From contig CAYQOM010000007.1 of the NCBI GenBank assembly GCA_964419145.1, forward strand, positions 121,213 through 185,212: a stretch of 64,000 nt of DNA, read 5' to 3'. The translations under genes and the position numbers were made by a program. The notes beneath the pieces were generated by a model that had not been told where the DNA came from, did not search any database, and worked only from the letters and a program-made list of their open reading frames with translations. Source of the DNA: UBA2336 sp964419145. GTDB taxonomy: Bacteria > Bacteroidota > Bacteroidia > Cytophagales > Cyclobacteriaceae. The number at the start of each line of letters is the position of its first letter. Position 1 is the first letter of the stretch. Of this stretch, positions 44,834 to 52,309 are shown in pieces.

Positions 44834-44922
44834 ATCCGTATATATTCATTGAATATATTTCCCTTGTCGTAATAATTCAATAGTTCCGAAGCAAATGAAA
44901 TACCTTTGACTCTGAGGCATGA

Positions 44923-45609
44923 TTAATTTTTCTGAAAAAACTTATATCGTAGACCAAAAACCATCTGTCTGTACTTAATTTTAGTTGCATCAGAGTCCGC
45001 CATATCATTCATCCCTTGATAAAAATTGATCTCAAATGCAACTTTCTTGCCTAGATCATAACAGAATCCCAATCTTACTCCAAAATCACTTTTTTCTTGA
45101 TATACGGTCTCTAAATTGATAGACATATCAGTCTGAATTCCATTTTCAATACGCGTACTTTTAATTTTCCCACTACTTGCAATATCTACGGATGTCTGAA
45201 ATCCGAGCAAAATTCTGAAATTCTTTATTTGGTAGGTATAGGAAATTGGTAATGCCACGAATGAAACACGGGTGGTTAATGTAGAATTTTCAAAACCAAT
45301 AACATTCCGATCTTGGTCAAAGAGTTGTCTATTAAAGTCTTCTCTCCCATATAACGCTGTATATAATAATTCAGCTGATAAGGCAGAATTCTTACCAAAG
45401 TTAAACTCATAAAATCCCCCTATTGAAAATGATGGTGCTAATTTGCTTACAGTTGTAATACCTGTTGTATAGCCAGGTGGAAGCGTATAGGTTGTTTTAC
45501 GACTTGAGGCACCGAAATTGAGCTTCAAGCCTATGCTATGTTGAGCAAATGTTTGTAAATAGACCAACATGAAAATTGGTAACACAAAAATCTTGAATCT
45601 ATTAATCAT
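44923..45609 (-). CDS. PorT/OmpX-type outer membrane beta-barrel protein
   Basis: A 228-residue protein with a signal peptide (FKIFVLPIFMLVYLQTFAQ) and a small barrel of the OMP_b-brl_2 kind: GLKLNFGASSRKTTY, FGKNSALSAELLYTAL, RVSFVALPISYTYQIKN, FGVRLGFCYDLGK and the final GLRYKFFQKN. Such proteins are abundant in Bacteroidota and seldom have a known role; one relative, PorT, belongs to type IX secretion, but this one cannot be assigned to it. It lies next to the cassette and is AT-rich itself. Confidence 0.8.
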   Translation of the reverse strand: MINRFKIFVLPIFMLVYLQTFAQHSIGLKLNFGASSRKTTYTLPPGYTTGITTVSKLAPSFSIGGFYEFNFGKNSALSAELLYTALYGREDFNRQLFDQDRNVIGFENSTLTTRVSFVALPISYTYQIKNFRILLGFQTSVDIASSGKIKSTRIENGIQTDMSINLETVYQEKSDFGVRLGFCYDLGKKVAFEINFYQGMNDMADSDATKIKYRQMVFGLRYKFFQKN

Positions 45610-45684
45610 AAAGTAAATTATTCAGGGGACGTATGCTATTAATATATTGACTTTACCAAAATATTCAAATTTGATTTTACAGAA

Positions 45685-46959
45685 TTAGGTTCTCATCTTA
45701 AGTACCCACCCACCCATTACAAACGCCAGCACCCCACTGCACCAAACCAACACGTTGAAATAACTCTTGGAAATAATGTTCAATGCAATCAACGCCTTCT
45801 CCACCTGGTTCAGACCAATCAGCACCACACTGCCCAGCACAAGCAACAATAGCAAATTGTAAAGCAGTCCGGGTAAATGTGGTGCAGAAATTACCGTTCG
45901 TTGATTTACAACCACGATCAGTAACGCCACCAGCAACGGCAACATCAATCCATTCAACGCCTGCACGGTAAGAATTACCGGTATCGGCTTTATGCCGCTG
46001 ATGCCGAACAGAAAACCAATCAGCAACACGGAACCCCATACCAGTCGCAACCTGCGTGTATCTTCCCAACCAAACACAACGGAGGCAATGATGGAGGAAG
46101 CATAGGGTGCTGTAATGGAAGAAGAAAATCCCGCTGCAAACAAACCAACACCCAGGGCAAGTGAACCTACGGGGCCAAGCTTTTCACGGAGCGAGTCTGC
46201 TAATTCAGGAAAAGAAGAAAATGCCTGTACGGACGTACCGGCTATGAGAATGGCTGCAGTAATCAAACCACCAACCAAAACCGAAACCGTAAGCCCGATG
46301 CGCATCAACGGTATGGTTTTCCCCTTGCTGATGCCTGATCCTAAAAAAATATTATACGGAACAATGGTGGTACCCACCAACCCCAAAATCAACAACGCGC
46401 TGCCGAATGGAAACGATGGCACAACGGTGTGGGTCATTATTTCCTGAATCGAAAAAGGTTGTTGCAAGGCTAGCACAAAAAAAGCAATGCCCATTAAACC
46501 TACCAACACGGTCATCAACCACGATATCACCTGCCGCTTGTTGGTCCACAGTACTGCAAACGAAGCAGCACCCACCACCACCGTGAGTATTTTCAGATTA
46601 ACCCCGGTTAACAGGTTTAATCCCGAAACAGCGCCCAGCATATTTCCGGCTTCATACGCAGCGCAACCCAACATCACAGTAACGCCCAGCAATACCATCA
46701 GGGCTTTGCCCCACGCATTACCAAAGCATTTTTGCGAAGCTTGTCCAAGATTTAATCCACTGCTGATTACAATACGTGCGGATGTTTCCTGTAGCAGCAA
46801 ACAACCCAGTGTACCCAATGCCACCGCCCACAACAACTGAAGTTGGTGCGTTGCCCCGGCCGTAATGGCCGTAGTAATCGTGCCCGGCCCGATAAACGCA
46901 GCTGAAATAACCGAGTACAGGATAACGCTGGAGAGTTTGGAGGGTGGGCGCATACACAA
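45685..46959 (-). CDS. Divergent NRAMP-family transporter
   Basis: A 424-residue polytopic membrane protein with about 11 spans and NRAMP homology throughout. In classical members the metal is held by DPGN in helix 1 and by the A/M-P-H segment of helix 6. Here helix 1 reads IGPGTITTAI, so Asp is Gly and Asn is Thr, and helix 6 reads GTTIVPYNIFLGSG, so Met is Val and His is Tyr. The substrate is therefore unlikely to be Mn2+ or Fe2+ bound in the usual way. Bacteroidota carry a divergent NRAMP clade, and it probably belongs there. Confidence 0.8.
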   Translation of the reverse strand: MCMRPPSKLSSVILYSVISAAFIGPGTITTAITAGATHQLQLLWAVALGTLGCLLLQETSARIVISSGLNLGQASQKCFGNAWGKALMVLLGVTVMLGCAAYEAGNMLGAVSGLNLLTGVNLKILTVVVGAASFAVLWTNKRQVISWLMTVLVGLMGIAFFVLALQQPFSIQEIMTHTVVPSFPFGSALLILGLVGTTIVPYNIFLGSGISKGKTIPLMRIGLTVSVLVGGLITAAILIAGTSVQAFSSFPELADSLREKLGPVGSLALGVGLFAAGFSSSITAPYASSIIASVVFGWEDTRRLRLVWGSVLLIGFLFGISGIKPIPVILTVQALNGLMLPLLVALLIVVVNQRTVISAPHLPGLLYNLLLLLVLGSVVLIGLNQVEKALIALNIISKSYFNVLVWCSGVLAFVMGGWVLKMRT

Positions 46960-47037
46960 CTTGATCTTGTAAGATAAGTTTTCTCAAATAGAAATAGAAG
47001 TTGGTTTGCTATATTGAAGGAGAATAAATTCAAAATC

Positions 47038-47325
47038 ATGTGTGAACATCTAGCCGAATTGGAAAACGAACTCAAATCAAAAGGCATTAAAGAAACCTAT
47101 CGCGGTCAGCCCTGGTCGGACAACTGCCGTGAATGGGTTTACTATGATTGGGTACTGGATGTTGAAAAATTAAAATCACGTTACGACTTGGCTACTTGTG
47201 TTACCATCAGCCGGAATGATGACCAGCGATCGGGAAGGGAGTTGGGATTTTATTGCGAGCAATGTCACGATGCGGTAATGGGGTTTCATCCGGAGGATGG
47301 AAAAGGAAAAGTTTATGTAGATTAA
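47038..47325 (+). CDS. Small conserved hypothetical protein with CxxC
   Basis: A 95-residue protein from the ATG at 47038 (an upstream TTG would add eight residues). It has no signal peptide. DNCREWVYYDWVLDVEKLKS and the C-terminal GFYCEQCHDAVMGFHP, with a CxxC-H set, suggest metal binding. The family was not recognised; similar short proteins are common in Bacteroidota. It stands alone between NRAMP and the leaderless ORF. Confidence 0.65.
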   Translation: MCEHLAELENELKSKGIKETYRGQPWSDNCREWVYYDWVLDVEKLKSRYDLATCVTISRNDDQRSGRELGFYCEQCHDAVMGFHPEDGKGKVYVD

Positions 47326-47366
47326 ATCTGTATAACAGTTATAAAAACTTTTTTACACACGCTTGC

Positions 47367-47398
47367 TTTGAAATCATTTTACTTCTGATTTATCTTTG
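47367..47398 (+). promoter_or_regulatory. Consensus Bacteroidota promoter, leaderless start
   Basis: TTTG at 47367-47370, 20 bases, then TATCTTTG at 47391-47398. The ATG of the small ORF follows after four bases, so the mRNA should start at or next to the start codon. Confidence 0.7.
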
Positions 47399-47402
47399 CA
47401 CC

Positions 47403-47480
47403 ATGCTAAAACAAAAAGGAACATATCGTTTTGAATTACCGAATGGTGATATTCGGTTTATGCCTTGGTTTTTCAGTTGA
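47403..47480 (+). CDS. 25-residue leaderless micro-ORF
   Basis: From ATG at 47403 to TGA at 47478-47480: MLKQKGTYRFELPNGDIRFM followed by PWFFS. It has a consensus promoter four bases upstream and a rho-independent terminator 24 bases after the stop, so a transcript of about 125 bases would carry little else. A hairpin (CAGTT-GATCA with TGATC-TAACTG, 47474-47501) begins at the last sense codon. It could be a small protein gene, a dual-function RNA or an attenuator leader; the following gene, rtcB, is not an amino-acid gene, which speaks against classical attenuation. Confidence 0.5.
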   Translation: MLKQKGTYRFELPNGDIRFMPWFFS

Positions 47481-47503
47481 TCAATATCTGATCACTAACT
47501 GAA

Positions 47504-47526
47504 AACCCGGGCTCGTCCGGGTTTTT
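47504..47526 (+). terminator. Rho-independent terminator between the micro-ORF and rtcB
   Basis: AACCCGG and CCGGGTT pair around a 6-base loop and are followed by six T residues. It closes the short transcription unit that starts at about 47403. Confidence 0.88.
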
Positions 47527-47638
47527 TGTTTCTCTCCGGACTGTTGTTATGTAAATTTAAATTGTCTGAAAAGACGAGTGGAATGATTTTGCCCTTGCCT
47601 TAACGCAAGAGACTATGCAAAATCTGAAAGGAGTAATT

Positions 47639-49054
47639 ATGAAAAGAAAAATGCTAAGCGGGAAAGACCTGATCAGGTTAGGTTACCCCGAAGGAAAAGC
47701 TATAGGCATCGCCATCAATACGGTGTTGAAATATTTTCGCAGAAGCGAGAAGGAGGAAATCTACGCCCTGTTGAAAGCTGTGCTGGCCAATCCGAAAGAA
47801 TATGTTGATGATTCCGTTTGGAATAAAACTGCGTTGGCTTTGGTGCCCTCTGAGAAGAAGTCGCGTGCGCATGAGTTGTTGAAAAACCGCTTGGAGTACC
47901 CGATTTACGGTGCAGTCGAAATAGAAGAAGGCGCGCGTAACCAAATGGAAATTGCCATGAAGTTGCCGATAACCGTAGCCGGAGCATTGATGCCCGATGC
48001 CCATCAAGGATATGGCTTACCTATTGGTGGTGTTTTGGCTACGCACAATGCAGCGATTCCTTATGGAGTTGGTGTAGATATCGGTTGTCGCATGTGTCTT
48101 ACGGCTTATCCGTTAGATGAGAAATTTCTGGAACGGCACCGCAGCAACCTGAAGCAATTGTTGTTAACCAACACCTGCTTTGGCCGCGAAACATTCAAAC
48201 GTCCGAAAGAACACGAAGTACTTGATCGCAAAACGTTTGATGAAATCGCGGTACTGCGAAATCTGAAAGGGAAAGCGGCCAAGCAAATCGGATCATCCGG
48301 AAGCGGAAACCACTTTGTGGAATTCGGGCTGATGGAAATTGGTGATGGCAACGGATGGAATCTACCAGTCGGAAATTACCTGGCTGTACTGTCACATTCG
48401 GGTTCACGTGGATTGGGTGCAGAAATTGCGCGGCACTACACACGGGTGGCGAAACAACTTTGTCACTTGCCAAAAGAAGCCGCGAATCTTGCCTGGCTTG
48501 ACTTGGATACCGATGCCGGACAGGAGTACTGGATTGCTATGAACCTGGCAGGTGATTATGCTTCGGCCAATCATCACCAGATTCATGAACGGATGGCGCA
48601 AAGCCTGGGTGAAAAACCACTGTTGATGGTGGAGAACCACCACAACTTTGCGTGGAAGGAGACACTGGAAGATGGCACCGAAGTGATTGTACACCGGAAA
48701 GGAGCAACACCTGCCGGGAAAAATGTACTCGGCATCATTCCGGGATCCATGACGGCTCCAGGTTTCATTGTGCGCGGCAAAGGATCAGCCGCATCGCTGA
48801 ATTCAGCTTCGCATGGCGCAGGTCGCGTCATGTCGCGAAGTGCAGCAAAGAATGTGATCACCAACAAAATGGTGAAGCAGGAATTGCAGAAGCATGGCGT
48901 AGAGTTGATCGGTGGCGGGTTAGATGAAGCACCAATGGTGTATAAAGATATCCGTAACGTAATGCGCTACCAGCATGAGCTGGTGGATGTGCTCGGAGTA
49001 TTTACTCCGAAGATTGTACGCATGTGTGGCGATGATTCGCCCGCAGAAGACTAG
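47639..49054 (+). CDS. rtcB: RtcB-family RNA ligase
   Basis: About 471 residues from the ATG at 47639, which has an unusually good ribosome site (AAAGGAG at 47626-47633); an ATG at 47615 is in frame but less likely. RtcB joins RNA 2',3'-cyclic phosphate or 3'-phosphate ends to 5'-OH using GTP and Mn2+. Metal and nucleotide residues are in DAHQGYGLPIGG, GVDIGCRMC (Cys ligand), NHFVEFG, HSGSRGLG and VENHHNFAWKE, and the guanylylated His is in SASHGAGRVMSRS. No archease or RtcA partner is adjacent. Two TPR genes follow. Confidence 0.92.
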   Translation: MKRKMLSGKDLIRLGYPEGKAIGIAINTVLKYFRRSEKEEIYALLKAVLANPKEYVDDSVWNKTALALVPSEKKSRAHELLKNRLEYPIYGAVEIEEGARNQMEIAMKLPITVAGALMPDAHQGYGLPIGGVLATHNAAIPYGVGVDIGCRMCLTAYPLDEKFLERHRSNLKQLLLTNTCFGRETFKRPKEHEVLDRKTFDEIAVLRNLKGKAAKQIGSSGSGNHFVEFGLMEIGDGNGWNLPVGNYLAVLSHSGSRGLGAEIARHYTRVAKQLCHLPKEAANLAWLDLDTDAGQEYWIAMNLAGDYASANHHQIHERMAQSLGEKPLLMVENHHNFAWKETLEDGTEVIVHRKGATPAGKNVLGIIPGSMTAPGFIVRGKGSAASLNSASHGAGRVMSRSAAKNVITNKMVKQELQKHGVELIGGGLDEAPMVYKDIRNVMRYQHELVDVLGVFTPKIVRMCGDDSPAED

Positions 49055-49127
49055 TTCAAGGTTGTAGGTTCAAAGTTCATTGTTGAATCCAGCCTTGAAC
49101 ATTTGAACTAAAACTTTTGAACTGGCC

Positions 49128-49631
49128 ATGAGAATTGAATGGATGGAAGAATACATGATGGAAGCTGAAAGGCTCATCTACGACAATAAAGTTCACGATG
49201 GTTTAGCATTACTGAACAACCTGTTGTACGATGAGCCGGGGTACGGTAGCCTGCACAACCATTTAGGCTGGGCTTACTTGTACTACACAGCCGAAACAGC
49301 GAAAGCAGAACTTCACCTGAAAATGGCGGTTCAGTTTGATCCCACCTTTGCTGCACCTTACCTGCACCTGGGTACTTTGTATCTGCGTAACGGAAGATAC
49401 AGTGATGCATTGGGTTACCTGGAGCAAGGTGTGTTGAAAAACAACGCCAACCGGGTGGCCTTTATGAATTGCATCGGGCAAGCGTACGAACTGCGCGGTG
49501 AATTCAGTAAAGCGATCAAAGCGTACAAGGAAGCTGTACTGGCTTCGGTGAACAGCTTTGAAATCAACAACCTGACGGATGGCATTAAAAGATGCCGGAA
49601 GAAGAGGTTAGCATTTTTTTTTACAATCTAA
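49128..49631 (+). CDS. Small TPR protein 1
   Basis: A 167-residue protein of three to four TPR units, with GYGSLHNHLGWAYLYYTAET, HLKMAVQFDPTFAAPYLHLG and GQAYELRGEFSKAIKAYKEA. There is no signal peptide or membrane span, so it is cytoplasmic. It aligns over its whole length with the next gene (WMEEYMMEAERL against WMEEYLQHALEL), so the two are a tandem duplication. It starts 73 bases after rtcB. Confidence 0.82.
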   Translation: MRIEWMEEYMMEAERLIYDNKVHDGLALLNNLLYDEPGYGSLHNHLGWAYLYYTAETAKAELHLKMAVQFDPTFAAPYLHLGTLYLRNGRYSDALGYLEQGVLKNNANRVAFMNCIGQAYELRGEFSKAIKAYKEAVLASVNSFEINNLTDGIKRCRKKRLAFFFTI

Positions 49632-49728
49632 AAGGGGGATAATCCGGCTGATCTGGGTTTTACTCTACCTGTTGATTCGTATTATGCTTTATTAACCCCA
49701 TGGTCTGTGTCACCACAGACCATGGCTA

Positions 49729-50232
49729 ATGTCTAAAATTAAAATGGAAAAAATAAAATGGATGGAAGAATACCTGCAGCATGCGCTGGAGCTTGCCTGG
49801 CTTGAAGGACATGAGCGAGCCATAAAACTGCTTGACCGACTTCTGTACGAAGAGCCCGGATACGGCAGGTTACACAACACGCTTGGTATTATCTATTTCC
49901 AATACGCAGAAGAAATTAAAATGGCTGAAGGTCATTTTAAGATGGCCATAAAATTCGATCCTGACTTTGCTGATCCGTATTGGCATTTGGGCGAACTACT
50001 CCGCCAGGAAGAAAGATTGGAAGAAGCGATTGATGTTTACCTGAAAGGCATTCGGGCAAAACATGCACGCAAGTCTGACCTGTTGGCGGGTGCCGGACAA
50101 GCTTTTGAGCTGAAGAAAAAGTACAGCAAGGCGATCCGACATTATAAGGATGCCCTAAGTCATTCCGCTGAATTGTGGAGCTGTCGTGTTTTGGAAGAGA
50201 GCATCAAGCGTTGTAAGCGTAAGCAACGGTAG
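49729..50232 (+). CDS. Small TPR protein 2, paralogue of protein 1
   Basis: A 167-residue TPR protein: GYGRLHNTLGIIYFQYAEEI, HFKMAIKFDPDFADPYWHLG and GQAFELKKKYSKAIRHYKDA match the blocks of its neighbour one by one. The start may instead be the ATG at 49744. The same length and register in both copies point to a rather recent duplication. A strong terminator follows, so rtcB and both TPR genes may form one transcript. Confidence 0.82.
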   Translation: MSKIKMEKIKWMEEYLQHALELAWLEGHERAIKLLDRLLYEEPGYGRLHNTLGIIYFQYAEEIKMAEGHFKMAIKFDPDFADPYWHLGELLRQEERLEEAIDVYLKGIRAKHARKSDLLAGAGQAFELKKKYSKAIRHYKDALSHSAELWSCRVLEESIKRCKRKQR

Positions 50233-50237
50233 AAAGG

Positions 50238-50287
50238 AACGTCATTGGTTATGATCAGATTATCTATCTGCTACCAATGACGTTTTT
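50238..50287 (+). terminator. Strong rho-independent terminator after the TPR pair
   Basis: A 12-base perfect stem AACGTCATTGGT/ACCAATGACGTT with a loop of about 23 bases is followed by TTT. Confidence 0.85.
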
Positions 50288-50365
50288 GTATCTCAGAAGA
50301 CCTCCTGTATAATTCATCTTCTTCTGCATTTAAGTATCGTTTATATTTGACCATACTCATTTCTC

Positions 50366-51361
50366 ATGTCCTCCAAAAAAGTTTTAATCACCCGCCTGAT
50401 ACCCGACATCGCCAAAACGATGCTGACCAATGCCGGCCTGGAAGTAATGGAATGGCAAGGCGATGGCCCTATGACGCAGCAAGAATTAATAACACAGGCC
50501 AAACAGGTAAATGCATTGCTCTCATTGGGTGCCGACAAACTTGATAAATACTTCTTCAGCCAGTGCCCCCATCTCGACATCATCGGTCAGTTTGCTGTTG
50601 GGTACGATAATATTGACGTTGAAGCTGCCTCCCTGGCTGGAATTCCGGTAAGCAATACACCCGATGTACTGAGTGAGGCCACGGCTGATGTAGCCTTTGG
50701 CTTGATGATCGCTGTTTCAAGAAAAATGTTTTTCAATCACAAAGCCATCATCCGTGGCGAGTGGAAACAATTTGAGCCTTTGAAAAATCTGGGCTTTCAA
50801 CTGAGCGGAAAAACATTGGGTATTTTCGGCATGGGTCGGATTGGCATGGTGATGGCCAAGCGTTGCAAGGGTGCATTCGACATGAACATTATCTACCATA
50901 ATCGCACCCGTAATCGTGAGGCCGAAATGCGTTATGGAGCCACGTATGTAAGCTTTGAAGAATTGATCCACGAAAGCGATGTGCTTTCGGTGCACAGTGT
51001 TTTGAGTGAAGAAACGCGGGGTTTGTTCAACCGGGAAGTGTTCAGTCAGATGAAACCTTCATCAATATTCATCAACACGTCACGTGGGGGTGTGCACAAC
51101 GAAGCCGATTTGATTGAAGCATTAAATAAGGGGTTGATCTGGGGAGCAGGATTGGATGTTACCAATCCCGAACCGATGAAGCCCAACAATCCACTGCTTG
51201 AAATGCCAAATGTTGCTGTTCTTCCTCACATTGGTTCCGCCACTGTTGAAGCACGCAACGGAATGGCGCGGATTGCAGCCGAAAACATTATTTCATTTTA
51301 CCAGCGCAAAGAAGTACCGAATTGTATTAACCCACAGGTACTGGAAAGTGGAAAATCATAA
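50366..51361 (+). CDS. D-2-hydroxyacid dehydrogenase (glycerate/glyoxylate reductase-like)
   Basis: A 331-residue NAD(P)-dependent dehydrogenase. The nucleotide motif is GIFGMGRIGMVMAKR; the catalytic Arg is in INTSRGGVHNE, Glu in TNPEPM and His in LPHIGSATVEAR. GQFAVGYDNIDVEAASLAGI is the usual substrate-domain signature. The subgroup resembles glyoxylate/hydroxypyruvate reductases, but the exact substrate is not fixed by sequence. It converges with yicC so tightly that the two stop codons are adjacent (TCATAA at 51356-51361). Confidence 0.9.
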   Translation: MSSKKVLITRLIPDIAKTMLTNAGLEVMEWQGDGPMTQQELITQAKQVNALLSLGADKLDKYFFSQCPHLDIIGQFAVGYDNIDVEAASLAGIPVSNTPDVLSEATADVAFGLMIAVSRKMFFNHKAIIRGEWKQFEPLKNLGFQLSGKTLGIFGMGRIGMVMAKRCKGAFDMNIIYHNRTRNREAEMRYGATYVSFEELIHESDVLSVHSVLSEETRGLFNREVFSQMKPSSIFINTSRGGVHNEADLIEALNKGLIWGAGLDVTNPEPMKPNNPLLEMPNVAVLPHIGSATVEARNGMARIAAENIISFYQRKEVPNCINPQVLESGKS

Positions 51362-52234
51362 CACATTTCCCAACTGCTCCTTAATTTTTTCCAGTTCCTC
51401 TTTCATAGCCACCACATGCTTTTGCATGGCGGCATCATTGGCTTTGGAGCCGATGGTGTTGATCTCGCGGCCTATTTCCTGAGAAATAAAGCCAAGTTTC
51501 TTTCCGTTCGACTGAGGTTCTTTCAGGGCTTGTAGAAAATAATCCAGATGCGTTTGCAGGCGTACACGCTCTTCATGAATGTCCAGCTTTTCAATGTAAT
51601 AGATAATTTCTTGCTCCAGCCGGTTACCATCATACCCTTGTTCACCAAAAAACGAAACCACATTACCTTTTAGCTTCTGACGAACTCTGTCTACGCGCGT
51701 AGCATCCAATGCATTTACGTGTTGAAGTGATGAAGCAATGGACGCACAATATTCAGTAAGTTTCTGCTCCAGTACTTTTCCCTCATCTTTGCGAAAGCCA
51801 TCGCATTGAATTAATGCGTCACTAATTGCTTTTCGGATTTGTATCCACTCTTCTTCGCTCTCTTCTTCGCTTAACTTATTTTGAATAACATCCGGAGAAT
51901 TCAATGCCAACTCAAACAATTGATCATATGGTGCTACTACTTTATCGGCTAATTTTTTTAATGCATTGTAGTAGGCTGTAAACAAAATCTCATTGTAAGC
52001 TTGCTTCACCTCTGCTTCGTTGTGACGCTCCACTTCAACGGTCAACGTAACTTTTCCACGCTCTAACTTCTCGCTTACCAAATTGCGAAGCTCAAGCTCC
52101 TTATCTGAAAAGGTTTTTGGAAGGCGTAACCCCAAATCCAGAAATTTTGAATTCAGGCTCTTTACTTCTACACTGATTTTTAGCTTACTGTTATCAGCGG
52201 TTACCTGGCCAAAGCCAGTCATGGATTTTATCAT
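51356..52234 (-). CDS. yicC: YicC-family endoribonuclease
   Basis: A 292-residue protein starting MIKSMTGFGQ, the hallmark of the YicC family. The N-terminal domain has KLKISVEVKSLNSKFLDL, and the C-terminal DUF1732 block has GKKLGFISQEIGREINTIG and KANDAAMQKHVVAMKEELEK. E. coli YicC is an RNase acting on small RNAs. A TACCTTTG promoter box lies 27 bases upstream. Confidence 0.93.
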   Translation of the reverse strand: MIKSMTGFGQVTADNSKLKISVEVKSLNSKFLDLGLRLPKTFSDKELELRNLVSEKLERGKVTLTVEVERHNEAEVKQAYNEILFTAYYNALKKLADKVVAPYDQLFELALNSPDVIQNKLSEEESEEEWIQIRKAISDALIQCDGFRKDEGKVLEQKLTEYCASIASSLQHVNALDATRVDRVRQKLKGNVVSFFGEQGYDGNRLEQEIIYYIEKLDIHEERVRLQTHLDYFLQALKEPQSNGKKLGFISQEIGREINTIGSKANDAAMQKHVVAMKEELEKIKEQLGNVL

Positions 52235-52260
52235 AATAGAATAGGAAGATTTGCAGTCAG

Positions 52261-52268
52261 CAAAGGTA
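52261..52268 (-). promoter_or_regulatory. Candidate -7 box of yicC
   Basis: TACCTTTG on the minus strand fits TAnnTTTG; the -33 box is not clear. Confidence 0.45.
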
Positions 52269-52309
52269 AGGGAATCTGCAAATGAATGGAGAATGAATGC
52301 TAAAAAGAA

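Noticed and set aside
44838..44860. Perfect dyad ATATATTCA-T-TGAATATAT taken as a second attC
   Set aside because: It does not carry R boxes at its ends and is not placed symmetrically around the GTTGGGC core.
47403..47526. Classical Trp/Phe attenuator for rtcB
   Set aside because: Only one Trp and a few Phe codons are present, no anti-terminator can be drawn for the terminator stem, and rtcB is not an amino-acid gene.
51356..51361. Back-to-back stop codons TCATAA of two convergent genes
   Set aside because: Tight convergent ends are common and no further meaning is visible.
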